Assembly: GCA_035455445.1 (NCBI GenBank)
Contig: DATIFC010000119.1
Location: 1-25,256 of the forward strand
Length of the DNA stretch: 25,256 nucleotides
DNA from: AC-32 sp035455445
GTDB taxonomy: Bacteria; Actinomycetota; Thermoleophilia; Gaiellales; Gaiellaceae
Direction: 5' to 3'
Of this stretch, positions 18,631-25,256 are shown piece by piece (the first letter of the stretch is position 1; each line of letters starts with the position of its first letter). A program made the position numbers and the translations under genes. The notes below the pieces were generated by a model that saw only the letters and a list, made by a program, of their open reading frames with translations, ran no database searches and had not been told where the DNA came from.

Positions 18631-19032
18631 CTAGCGGCGCTTCTTGAGCTTCTGTGCCTGTCGCCGCTGCTGGCGGTTCATCGGCTCGGGGATCGCGCCC
18701 TCGTCGCCGGCTGCCTCCAGCCAGGCACGGCGCTCGGCTGCGCTGAGGCGCGAGAGCGCGGCCTGGGCGCGCTGCGGGTCGTGCTGGACGCCGCTGCGCT
18801 CGAGCTTCGCGATCGCGCTCGCGAGCTCCGGGTTCTTGCGCTCGAGGTTCGCCTTCGACGCCTTCTGCAGCCACTTCTTGAGGAACGGCACCTTCATCAG
18901 CGCCATCGCGATCGGCCGGACGTACTTGCCGCCCTTCACCCGAGCCAGCAGGTTCAGCGCGACCAGGAGCAGCAGCAGCCCGACCAGGATGAAGACAGGG
19001 ATCAGCAGCGTGACGATGTCGGCGAGAATCAC
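18631..19032 (-). CDS. Small membrane-anchored protein of unknown function
   Basis: The 133-residue product has one strong N-terminal membrane helix (about 6-30, LLIPVFILVGLLLLLVALNLLA). A basic cytoplasmic part with amphipathic helices follows, ending in a Gln/Arg/Lys-rich tail (NRQQRRQAQKLKKRR). It starts with GTG five bases after the nucleoside hydrolase stop, with no good ribosome-binding site, and precedes ftsK by 44 bases. I do not recognise a family. The basic tail could contact nucleic acid or ribosomes, but that is speculation. Conserved spacing with ftsK suggests co-transcription. Confidence 0.7.
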   Translation of the reverse strand: MILADIVTLLIPVFILVGLLLLLVALNLLARVKGGKYVRPIAMALMKVPFLKKWLQKASKANLERKNPELASAIAKLERSGVQHDPQRAQAALSRLSAAERRAWLEAAGDEGAIPEPMNRQQRRQAQKLKKRR

Positions 19033-19037
19033 GGGGT

Positions 19038-19949
19038 CTAGCCTAGCCGGGCGAGCCGTTCGTGCAAGAGGGCCAGGAAGCGCCCGGCGTCGATTCCGAT
19101 CGCCACGTGGGCGTTGGGCTCGAGCCCCGTGCGCCGCCAGAGGTCGACCACCGTGCGGCCGCGGCAGAGCCGCGACTCGCAGTCGACCTGGACGTTCACG
19201 TGCGCCGTCTCGAGCAGGGTCGGGTCGACGACGTGCGCGACCGCCACCGCGTCGTGCACAGGCGACCCGTCGAAGCCGTACACCTCGTGGTGGAAGACGC
19301 CGTAGAAGTCCAGCAGCTCGGCGACCACCCTGCCGACGCGGCCTGCGGCCCGCAGCTCCTCCGCGTGCGCGCCCGTGACGAGCGCCCGGTGCGTCACGTC
19401 GAGGCCGACCATCGTCACCTCGATCCCGCTGGCGAAGACGCGCGCCGCGGCCTCCGGGTCGGCCCAGACGTTGAACTCGGCCGCAGGCGTGACGTTGCCC
19501 TCGGCGATCGCGCCGCCCATGAGCACGATCCGCTGCGGACGCGCCTGCGGGTGCCGCGCCAGCAGGAGCGCGACGTTCGTGAGCGGGCCCGTCGCGACGA
19601 GCGTCGTGCCGACGACGTGCTCGGCGAGGAAGTCGATCGCGTGCTGCGGCGCGGGCTCGGCCTGCGGCGGCGGCAGGTCGGGGCCGTCGAGGCCGGTCTC
19701 GCCGTGCACGTTCGCGGCCACTCGCGGCTCGCGGACGAGCGGGCGGTCGGCCCCGGCGGCCACCGGGATCTCGCCGCGGCCGGCGAGCTCCAGCACGCGG
19801 ATCGCGTTCGCGGTCGTCTTCTCCAGCGTCTGGTTTCCGGCCACCGTCGTCACCCCGCGCAGCTCGAGCTCGTCGCTCGCCAGGGCGAGCAGGAGCGCGA
19901 TCGCGTCGTCATGACCCGGGTCGCAATCGAGAATGACGGGCGCGCTCAT
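19038..19949 (-). CDS. Inosine-uridine preferring nucleoside hydrolase family protein
   Basis: Nucleoside hydrolases split ribonucleosides into base and ribose. The N-terminal calcium-binding signature is DCDPGHDDA (8-16). Further family segments are GVTTVAGNQTLEKTTANA, VATGPLTNVALLL, VLMGGAI, EFNVWADPEAAARVF, GLDVTHRA and the late acidic SPVHDAVAVA. I start it at the ATG at 19949 (303 residues), which overlaps the stop of repeat copy B. The open frame continues upstream but crosses the repeat. Together with the neighbouring ribokinase and the BMP-type importer it forms a nucleoside salvage route. Base specificity cannot be read from sequence. Confidence 0.94.
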   Translation of the reverse strand: MSAPVILDCDPGHDDAIALLLALASDELELRGVTTVAGNQTLEKTTANAIRVLELAGRGEIPVAAGADRPLVREPRVAANVHGETGLDGPDLPPPQAEPAPQHAIDFLAEHVVGTTLVATGPLTNVALLLARHPQARPQRIVLMGGAIAEGNVTPAAEFNVWADPEAAARVFASGIEVTMVGLDVTHRALVTGAHAEELRAAGRVGRVVAELLDFYGVFHHEVYGFDGSPVHDAVAVAHVVDPTLLETAHVNVQVDCESRLCRGRTVVDLWRRTGLEPNAHVAIGIDAGRFLALLHERLARLG

Positions 19950-20035
19950 ACGGCAACCTCGCGAGGGCTTCGTTGCACCGAGCGAGGACTGCCGACTCGA
20001 GAGCTCCAGCCAAATCGGACGCGTAGCGTGCTCAC
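19946..20035 (-). repeat. 90-bp junction element, copy B, carrying a 29-codon ORF
   Basis: This copy bridges ribokinase and nucleoside hydrolase. The GTG start overlaps the ribokinase stop (GTGA) and the TGA stop overlaps the hydrolase ATG (ATGA). It has the same length as copies A and C and no gaps. Third codon positions are only about 57% G or C, and CTA, CGA and TTT occur, unlike the very GC-rich third positions of neighbouring genes. Near the downstream end it holds the perfect palindrome cctcgcgagg; copy A has gctcgcgagc there and copy C an imperfect form. Direct repeats of TGAGC mark both ends. Confidence 0.8.
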
Positions 20036-20841
20036 GCGAGGAGCATGGCATCGACCTCGTTCCCGGTCGGCAAGGAGGGCTGCGCCCCGGGGCGCGAAGC
20101 GGCGATCGCGCCCGCGGCGCAGGCGCGGCGCAGAGCCTCCTCGGGCTCGCGGCCCTCGAGCAGCGAGACGACGAGGCAGGCGGCGAACGCGTCGCCGGCC
20201 GCCGTGCCGTCCACCGCCTCCACGCGCGGGGCGGCGGCGCGGGCGACCTCCTCCCCCTGCTCGAGCAGCACCGCGCCTTCGGCGCCCAGGGTCAGCGCCG
20301 TCAGCCTCGGCGTCCCTGGCAGGGCCACCAGCTCGTAGCGGTTGACGACCACGAGCTCGGCGGCGCGAACGAGCTCCGGAGGGACCGGTTTCGCGGGCGC
20401 GGCGTTCAGGAAGAAGCGGTCGGCACGGGCCGCGGCGGCGACGACGGCCTCGACCGGGATCTCCAGCTGGCAGAGGACGGCGCCGGACGCCTCCGGCTCG
20501 CGCAGCCCGGCGTTGGCGCCGGGGACGACGACGATCACGTTCTCGCCCGAGTCGTCGACGAGGATCAGCGCGACACCGGTCGCCTCGCCGCGCTGCAGCT
20601 CCAGCTCCACACCCGCCTCGCGCAGCCCCGACAGCGCCTCGTCGGCGAAGGCGTCCTGGCCGACCGCGCCGACGAGACGCACCGCCGCGCCGAGGCGCGC
20701 GGCCGCGACCGCCTGGTTCGCGCCCTTGCCGCCGGGATAGCGTCCGAACGTCGCGTCCGTGACCGTCTCGCCCGCCCGCGGCAGCCGCTCGCAGCGCGCG
20801 ACCAGGTCGAGGTTGACCGACCCGACGACGGTCAGCCGCAC
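20032..20841 (-). CDS. rbsK: Ribokinase (PfkB family)
   Basis: Ribokinase phosphorylates ribose to ribose-5-phosphate. I start it at the GTG at 20841, four bases after a GGAGG, giving 269 residues; a longer frame to 20898 overlaps the preceding gene. The N-terminal VVGSVNLDLVARCERLPRAGET (5-26) and GGKGANQAVAAARLGA (37-52) are typical of ribokinases. The NRYE segment (168-171) stands for the phosphate/magnesium NxxE motif. The anion-hole/catalytic segment reads DGTAAGDAF (211-219), with the base Asp217. It is slightly shorter than the usual 290-310. Its stop is overlapped by repeat copy B, behind which lies the nucleoside hydrolase that would supply its ribose. Confidence 0.92.
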   Translation of the reverse strand: MRLTVVGSVNLDLVARCERLPRAGETVTDATFGRYPGGKGANQAVAAARLGAAVRLVGAVGQDAFADEALSGLREAGVELELQRGEATGVALILVDDSGENVIVVVPGANAGLREPEASGAVLCQLEIPVEAVVAAAARADRFFLNAAPAKPVPPELVRAAELVVVNRYELVALPGTPRLTALTLGAEGAVLLEQGEEVARAAAPRVEAVDGTAAGDAFAACLVVSLLEGREPEEALRRACAAGAIAASRPGAQPSLPTGNEVDAMLLA

Positions 20842-20881
20842 GTCACCTCCGGCGTGTCCGGCTGTCAGCTCGGACGGATGC

Positions 20882-21436
20882 TCAGGCGGCGAGCGCACGC
20901 AGGTCCTCGACCGCGCGGCCGAGGAGGTTCTCGCGCAGGTCGAAGAGGCCGGCCCACAGCGACGAGCGATCCGGCGCCGAACGGATCCGCGCCGCGTCGT
21001 CGAGCCCCGCGAGCGCGCGCAGGAAGACGGCCAGCTCCAGGTAGGCCTGCGCGACGCGCACCGACGAGCAGCGCACGCCCGCGCGGTGCAGGACCGGCGC
21101 CCACTCGATCAGCTCCGCGGCGCCGGGCGCCCCGTACCAGGAGCGGCCCTCCGCGCGCTCCGGCTCGAGCTCGAGCAGGTAGCGCCCGAGCGGCCGCTCG
21201 AGGCCGGCGAGCGCCGTCTCGGCGCGGTCGGCCGCCCGCCGCAGCGCCGCCTGCCGGGCCCCGGCGGTCGAGGGCGCGGCGTCACCGCGGCCCCAGCGCT
21301 CGAGCAGCCGGCAAAAGGCGAGCGCCGCCACCTGGGCGGCGTTCAGCTGCCGGATCAAGCGGTCGGCCGTCGCCTGCTCGGCCGCGCAGTCCAGCAGCAC
21401 GTCGGCCCAGCCGGGCTCGGCGCGAAGCGTGCTCAT
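20882..21436 (-). CDS. Unknown soluble, Ala/Leu/Arg-rich helical protein
   Basis: The 184-residue product has no membrane segment, signal peptide or motif I recognise. It looks all-helical, with long amphipathic stretches such as AAEQATADRLIRQLNAAQVAALAF and a Trp- and Tyr-containing middle (GRSWYGAPGAAELIEWAP). The first ten residues (MSTLR....GW) match the start of the repeat-encoded peptides, and repeat copy C lies directly before it. The ATG overlaps the repeat stop. It lies between rnj and ribokinase. Codon use looks native and highly GC-rich, so it is very probably a real gene. Confidence 0.72.
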   Translation of the reverse strand: MSTLRAEPGWADVLLDCAAEQATADRLIRQLNAAQVAALAFCRLLERWGRGDAAPSTAGARQAALRRAADRAETALAGLERPLGRYLLELEPERAEGRSWYGAPGAAELIEWAPVLHRAGVRCSSVRVAQAYLELAVFLRALAGLDDAARIRSAPDRSSLWAGLFDLRENLLGRAVEDLRALAA

Positions 21437-21522
21437 CGGGCGACCTCACGAGGGCGTCGTTGAACCGAGCGGGGAAGACCAGCCCGACATCTCCAGCCAA
21501 ACCGGAGGCGTAGCCTGCTCAT
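21433..21522 (-). repeat. 90-bp junction element, copy C, carrying a 29-codon ORF
   Basis: This copy bridges RNase J and the 184-residue unknown gene. Here the start codon is ATG, overlapping the RNase J stop (ATGA); the stop TGA again overlaps the downstream ATG. Compared with copy B, about seven of fifteen differing internal codons are synonymous, which hints at selection on the peptide but is too few to prove it. The repeated end is longer here: TGAGCA plus about eight further mostly matching bases recur at the start of the downstream gene. Confidence 0.8.
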
Positions 21523-23177
21523 ACCTCGACCACCACGGGCAAGATCATCGGCCGCCGGCCGGTGCGGTCGTAGATCAGCTGCCCGAGCCCGTCGTGCAGG
21601 TGCTCCTGCAGGAGCTTGATCTCGGTCACGTCGTCCGCCACGAGCTCGTCCAGCACCCGTTCGGCTTCCTCGCGCATCTCGTCGAGCAGCGGCTCCCCGG
21701 GCTCGGCGAAGCCGCGCGCGATCAGCTCGGGCCGGCCGGTCACCGAGCCGTTGCTGCCGCCGAGGGTCGCGACCACGATCAGGACGCCGTCCTCGGAGAG
21801 GTGCCGCCGGTCGCGTAGCGCCACGTCCTGCACGTCGCCGACGCCGAGGCCGTCGACGAAGGTGACGCCGCTCTCGACGTGCCCGGTCAGGTAGGCGCCG
21901 GACTCGTCCAGCTCGACGACCGAGCCGTTCTCGGCGAGCACGATCCGGTTCTTCGGCACCCCGCCTTCCTCGGCGAGGCGCGCGTGCGCGGCCAGCATCC
22001 GGAACTCCCCGTGCACCGGCATGACCGTCTTCGGGCGCACGAGGCCGAGCATCGTCCGCAGCTCCTCGGCGTGCCCGTGGCCGGAGACGTGCACGGGCGC
22101 GATCTCCTGGTGCAGGACCTCGGCGCCGTTCTTTGCGAGCTGGTTGATCGCGTCGTGCACGCGCAGCTCGTTCCCCGGCACCGGCTTCGCGGAGATGATC
22201 ACCGTGTCCCCGGCCTCGACCTTCACGGCCGGGTGGTCGCCGTAGGCGATCCGGACGAGCGCCGAGAGCGGCTCGCCCTGGCTGCCCGTGCACAGGATCA
22301 TCACGTCGCCGGGCGCGTGCTCCTCGAGCTCGTTCGGCCGGATCAGCACCTCCTCCGGCACCTCGATGTAGCCGAGGTTGCGCGCGATGTTCACGTTCTT
22401 GCGCATCGAGCGGCCGACGACGCAGACCTTGCGGCCGACCTCGACGGCGACGTCGATCGCCTGCTGCATGCGGTGCACGTTGGAGGCGAAGGAGGCGACG
22501 AGGATCCGGCCGGTGCGCGGCGGGATCAGCTGCCTGAAGGCCTCGCCGACGAGCCGCTCCGAGCCGGTCACGCCGGGCCGCTCCGCGTTCGTCGAGTCGC
22601 CGAGGTAGAGGTCGACGCCGCGGTTCCCGAGCTCGGCGAGGCGCCCGACGTCGGTGCGCAGGCCGTCGACCGGGGTGTGGTCGAGCTTGTAGTCGCCGGT
22701 GTGCAGGATCCTGCCGCCCGGCGTCTCGAGCACGATCGCGACCGCGTCCGGGATCGAGTGCGCGACGCGGATGAACTCCGCCGTGAACACGCCCAGGTCG
22801 ACCGGCTCGCCCTCGGGATCGGCCTCGCGCAGCTCCACCGAGCGCAGCAGGCCGTGCTCATCGAGCTTCGACTTGACGAGCCCGAGCGTCAGCCGGGTCG
22901 CCCAGACCTCCTGGACGCGCGCCTCGCGCAGCAGGTACGGGAGGGCGCCCACATGGTCCTCGTGGCCGTGGGTGAGGAGCACCGCGCGCACGGGCCGGTC
23001 GCGATCGACCAGGTAGGAGAAGTCGGGGAGGATCAGGTCGACGCCGAGGTGCTCGTCGCGCGGGAACGCCAGGCCGGCGTCGATGACGACCGCCTCGCCG
23101 TCGGCCTCGATCACGGTCATGTTCTTGCCGACCTCGCCGAGGCCGCCGAGCGGGATGATCCTGGTGCTTCCGGGCAT
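21519..23177 (-). CDS. rnj: Ribonuclease J
   Basis: RNase J is a metallo-beta-lactamase/beta-CASP enzyme with 5'-3' exonuclease and endonuclease activity in RNA decay and maturation. I start it at the ATG at 23177 (552 residues), since the conserved start RIIPLGGLGEVGKNM follows at once. The frame continues upstream to 23234, but that part is not family-like. The zinc motif is HGHEDHVGAL (70-79). Further segments are HTGDYKLDHTPVDG, LYLGDSTNAERPG, VASFASNVHRMQQ, ILCTGSQGEPLSAL, VSGHGHAEEL and PVHGEFRM. A C-terminal domain follows as usual. A TACACT box six bases before the ATG suggests leaderless transcription. In many Actinobacteria rnj follows dapA directly; here an opposite-strand gene lies between them. 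Confidence 0.96.
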   Translation of the reverse strand: MPGSTRIIPLGGLGEVGKNMTVIEADGEAVVIDAGLAFPRDEHLGVDLILPDFSYLVDRDRPVRAVLLTHGHEDHVGALPYLLREARVQEVWATRLTLGLVKSKLDEHGLLRSVELREADPEGEPVDLGVFTAEFIRVAHSIPDAVAIVLETPGGRILHTGDYKLDHTPVDGLRTDVGRLAELGNRGVDLYLGDSTNAERPGVTGSERLVGEAFRQLIPPRTGRILVASFASNVHRMQQAIDVAVEVGRKVCVVGRSMRKNVNIARNLGYIEVPEEVLIRPNELEEHAPGDVMILCTGSQGEPLSALVRIAYGDHPAVKVEAGDTVIISAKPVPGNELRVHDAINQLAKNGAEVLHQEIAPVHVSGHGHAEELRTMLGLVRPKTVMPVHGEFRMLAAHARLAEEGGVPKNRIVLAENGSVVELDESGAYLTGHVESGVTFVDGLGVGDVQDVALRDRRHLSEDGVLIVVATLGGSNGSVTGRPELIARGFAEPGEPLLDEMREEAERVLDELVADDVTEIKLLQEHLHDGLGQLIYDRTGRRPMILPVVVEV

Positions 23178-23183
23178 CGTCGC

Positions 23184-23189
23184 AGTGTA
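23184..23189 (-). promoter_or_regulatory. Putative -10 box (TACACT) for leaderless rnj mRNA
   Basis: On the minus strand TACACT is followed by six bases and then ATG. With usual spacing, transcription would start at the A of the start codon. No ribosome-binding site precedes the ATG, which fits a leaderless message as is common in Actinobacteria. The -35 region is not recognisable. Confidence 0.45.
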
Positions 23190-23239
23190 GAGCGTGAGGG
23201 AGGCTAAGCCCTTCCGTCGCAGAACCCGATACACGCTCC

Positions 23240-25123
23240 GTGCGGCTCTCTCCCCTCGGGTACCTGACCGTCGCGGCCGGCCTCGGCGCCTGCGTCGCCG
23301 GCGCGCTCGCGGCTGCCGGGAAGCCGCTCACCGCGCTCGCGCTGTTCGGGGCCGCGGCCCTCGCGGCGGAGCTCCTGGAGGAGCCGGAGACCGCGCGCGT
23401 CCGCGAGCCGCTCGGCCCGGGCGTCTTTCGCGTCGCCTCGGGAGTGGACATCGCCGCGGTGATCGTGCTCGGGCCCTGGCGCGGCGCGCTCGTGGCCGGC
23501 GCAGCCGCCTTCCTCGCGCGGCTGATGCGCGGGCCGCTCTGCCTCGGTGCCTTCCAGGCCTCGGCCTTCGCGCTCGCCTCGCTCGCGGCCGGCTACGCGT
23601 TCCAGCTCGGGGGCGGGCGCTTCGGGCACCTGGCCCTCCCGGACGACCTCGTGCCGCTCACGGTGCTCGCGCTCGTCTACCTGCTCGTCTCGCGCGGCCT
23701 CCTGCAGGTGGTCGGCGGCCTCGAGGTGCTCCAGCCGGACTTCGCGGCCGCCGCCGCCGAGGCCGGGCTGGGCGCGATCCTGGCCCTCTTCGCGCTCGGC
23801 CACCCCTGGAACGTGCTCGCGGCTCTCCCCGTCGCGCTCGCGGTCAACCAGGCGCACGCCCGCGTCCGCCGCTCGCGCCAGGAGACGCTGCACGCGCTCG
23901 AGACCTTCGCCAACATCGTCGACGAGCGCGATCCGCACACCTACCGCCACTCCCTCCGCGTCGCCGCGTACGTCGACGAGCTCGCCCGGGCGCTCCGGCT
24001 CCCCTACTCCGACATCGACCGCCTGCGCTGGGCCGCGCGACTGCACGACCTCGGCAAGGTCGCCGTCGACGCGGCCGTGCTGGGCAAGAACCGCAAGCTG
24101 ACGCCGAAGGAATGGGGCGACGTCTGGCGGGCCCCGCGGCTCTCGGCCCGGCTGCTGCGCCGCTTCGAGGTCTCGGCCGCAGAGGCGCGCGCGGTCGAGT
24201 ACCACCGGGAGCGCTACGACGGTCGCGGCTACTACGGGATTCCCCCCGAGGACCAGCCGCTGGCCGCGCACTTCCTCGTCGTGGCCGACGCCTTCGACGC
24301 GATGACGAGCGACCGGCCCTACCGCGCGGGGCTCTCCGAGGACGACGCGCTGGCGGAGATCGAGCGCAACATCGGCAAGCAGTTCCACCCGGCGGTCGCG
24401 AAGGCGTTCGTCGCGCTGCGCCGGGGCCGGGACCCGTTCGCGGCGCTCTCCACCGAGGAGCAGGAGCAGGTGCGCGGCGCCTCGGCGCCGTACCGCGTTC
24501 CCGAGATCCGTGGCGCCCGCGACCTGAAGGAGCGGCCCGAGCTCGTGGCGCTCGCGGGCCTGATCGGCGGCCTTGCCGGCGTCGGGCTCGACCAGCTCTG
24601 GCTCGTGGTCGGGGGCGGGTGGATCTGCTTCTCCGGCCTCGTGCTGCAGGCGTGGATGCGTCTGCGCGCGAACCGCCTCTCCCGCTCGCTCGCCGACGCG
24701 CTGGCCGAGGACGAGCGGGAACGGGTCTTCGACGAGCTCGGAGGCGTCCTGCAGGGCGCGGCCCGGGCGGAGTGGCTCGCGCTCGTCGAATGGCGGGAGG
24801 ACGGCCTCGGCGGCACGATCGTGCGCGCGCACGGCGACGGGCCGCTCGAGCACGTGCTGATGAGCTGGCTCGTCCGGGAGGCCGAGTCGCGCGACGAGCT
24901 GCTCACCACGAGCGGGCACGAGCTGGGCGGCGACGGGGCCTACGTCGCGCTGCCGCTGCGGCGCGAGAACAGCGCCCTCACCGGCTTCGTCGTCCTGCGC
25001 ACGCCTCGGGCTCTTCGACGCTACGTGTCCTCGGCGCTGTCGGCGTCGCTTGACGCGATCGGGCTGGCGCTCGCGCCCGAGCTCGAGGTCGCCGCCGGCG
25101 AGCCGGCGACCGCCGCGGTCTAG
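23240..25123 (+). CDS. Membrane-bound HD-GYP-like domain protein
   Basis: The 627-residue protein begins with about six membrane helices (residues 5-205). An HD domain follows (about 215-400): ERDPHTYRHSLRVA (229-242), the HD pair in RLHDLGKVAVD (267-277) and HFLVVADAFDAMTSDRPYR (344-362). The HD-GYP signature is altered. The usual HHE..DG.GYP reads EYHRERYDGRGYYG (320-333), with Tyr for the first His of the HHE part and Tyr for Pro in GYP. Two more membrane helices (about 434-475) and a GAF-like C-terminal region (about 485-615) follow. HD-GYP proteins often cleave cyclic di-GMP; activity here is uncertain. The GTG start is divergent from rnj with a 62-bp gap. The stop overlaps the dapA stop. 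Confidence 0.88.
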   Translation: MRLSPLGYLTVAAGLGACVAGALAAAGKPLTALALFGAAALAAELLEEPETARVREPLGPGVFRVASGVDIAAVIVLGPWRGALVAGAAAFLARLMRGPLCLGAFQASAFALASLAAGYAFQLGGGRFGHLALPDDLVPLTVLALVYLLVSRGLLQVVGGLEVLQPDFAAAAAEAGLGAILALFALGHPWNVLAALPVALAVNQAHARVRRSRQETLHALETFANIVDERDPHTYRHSLRVAAYVDELARALRLPYSDIDRLRWAARLHDLGKVAVDAAVLGKNRKLTPKEWGDVWRAPRLSARLLRRFEVSAAEARAVEYHRERYDGRGYYGIPPEDQPLAAHFLVVADAFDAMTSDRPYRAGLSEDDALAEIERNIGKQFHPAVAKAFVALRRGRDPFAALSTEEQEQVRGASAPYRVPEIRGARDLKERPELVALAGLIGGLAGVGLDQLWLVVGGGWICFSGLVLQAWMRLRANRLSRSLADALAEDERERVFDELGGVLQGAARAEWLALVEWREDGLGGTIVRAHGDGPLEHVLMSWLVREAESRDELLTTSGHELGGDGAYVALPLRRENSALTGFVVLRTPRALRRYVSSALSASLDAIGLALAPELEVAAGEPATAAV

Positions 25124-25256
25124 GCGCGGGCGGGCTCGAGCAGGGCCAGCCGCTCGAGGCAGCCGCGCACCTGCGCGACCTCGTCCTCGTCCGCCTCGAC
25201 GAGGGGCAGGCGCAGGCCGCCGACCTCGTGTCCGAGCAGGTTCAGCGCGGCCTTGA
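25120..25256 (-). CDS. dapA: 4-hydroxy-tetrahydrodipicolinate synthase, C-terminal fragment at window edge
   Basis: Only the last 44 or so codons are inside the window; the 5' part lies beyond the right edge. The reading frame ends KAALNLLGHEVGGLRLPLVEA followed by an acidic helix and a stop. This matches the C-terminus of DapA, where K-(A)-A-L-x-L-L-G and GGLRLPL are typical. DapA condenses pyruvate and aspartate semialdehyde in lysine/diaminopimelate synthesis. The neighbourhood with rnj supports the call. Its TAG overlaps the TAG of the converging HD-GYP-like gene through the palindrome CTAG. Confidence 0.82.
   Translation of the reverse strand, partial: KAALNLLGHEVGGLRLPLVEADEDEVAQVRGCLERLALLEPARA

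Noticed and set aside
25137..25178. Repeated CTCGAG sites as a terminator for the HD-GYP-like gene
   Set aside because: The best stem is about six base pairs with no T-tract, and lies in the dapA coding end; too weak to call.

Overview
The window is a GC-rich, gene-dense stretch of bacterial chromosome. The gene order on the minus strand is dapA, rnj, ftsK/spoIIIE, rodZ-like, cinA, recA, recX, which is typical of Actinobacteria. A full RNase Y gene is present as well as RNase J. Many start codons are GTG or TTG, and junctions are tightly overlapped. Together these suggest a deep-branching actinobacterium such as a Thermoleophilia/Gaiellales-like lineage; this is an inference without any database search.

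Layout. 1-2955 (+) is the 3' part of a large secreted modular nuclease. It converges on a minus-strand series reaching back to 23177. Read in the direction of transcription this series is: RNase J, repeat copy C, an unknown 184-residue protein, ribokinase, repeat copy B, nucleoside hydrolase, a small membrane protein, FtsK, two BMP-family nucleoside-binding proteins, a two-domain ABC ATPase, permease 1, repeat copy A, permease 2, a small membrane protein, a RodZ-like protein, CinA, ThpR, RecA, RecX, RNase Y and a methyltransferase. A plus-strand HD-GYP-like membrane protein (23240-25123) lies between rnj and the 3' end of dapA (25120-25256, -). No gene-free stretch exceeds 300 bases; the longest is 5222-5491, the rny leader.

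How the genes fit together. The binding proteins, ATPase and two permeases form a BmpA/Yuf-type nucleoside importer. Nucleoside hydrolase and ribokinase nearby would turn imported nucleosides into base plus ribose-5-phosphate. This salvage module sits inside a housekeeping series for RNA decay (RNase J, RNase Y, ThpR), DNA repair and segregation (RecA, RecX, FtsK), NAD-related repair (CinA) and cell shape (RodZ-like).

Most striking observation. Three copies of a 90-bp element (11182-11271, 19946-20035, 21433-21522) each sit exactly between two minus-strand genes. Every copy is an ungapped 29-codon ORF. Its start codon overlaps the upstream stop (GTGA or ATGA) and its stop overlaps the downstream ATG (ATGA). 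In each case, removing one direct repeat plus the interior rebuilds a normal coupled NTGAGC junction like those seen without insertion at 3689, 8827 and 12518. I do not recognise this element. It may be a small mobile or repeat element adapted to stop-start overlaps, or a family of tiny coupling or leader peptides.
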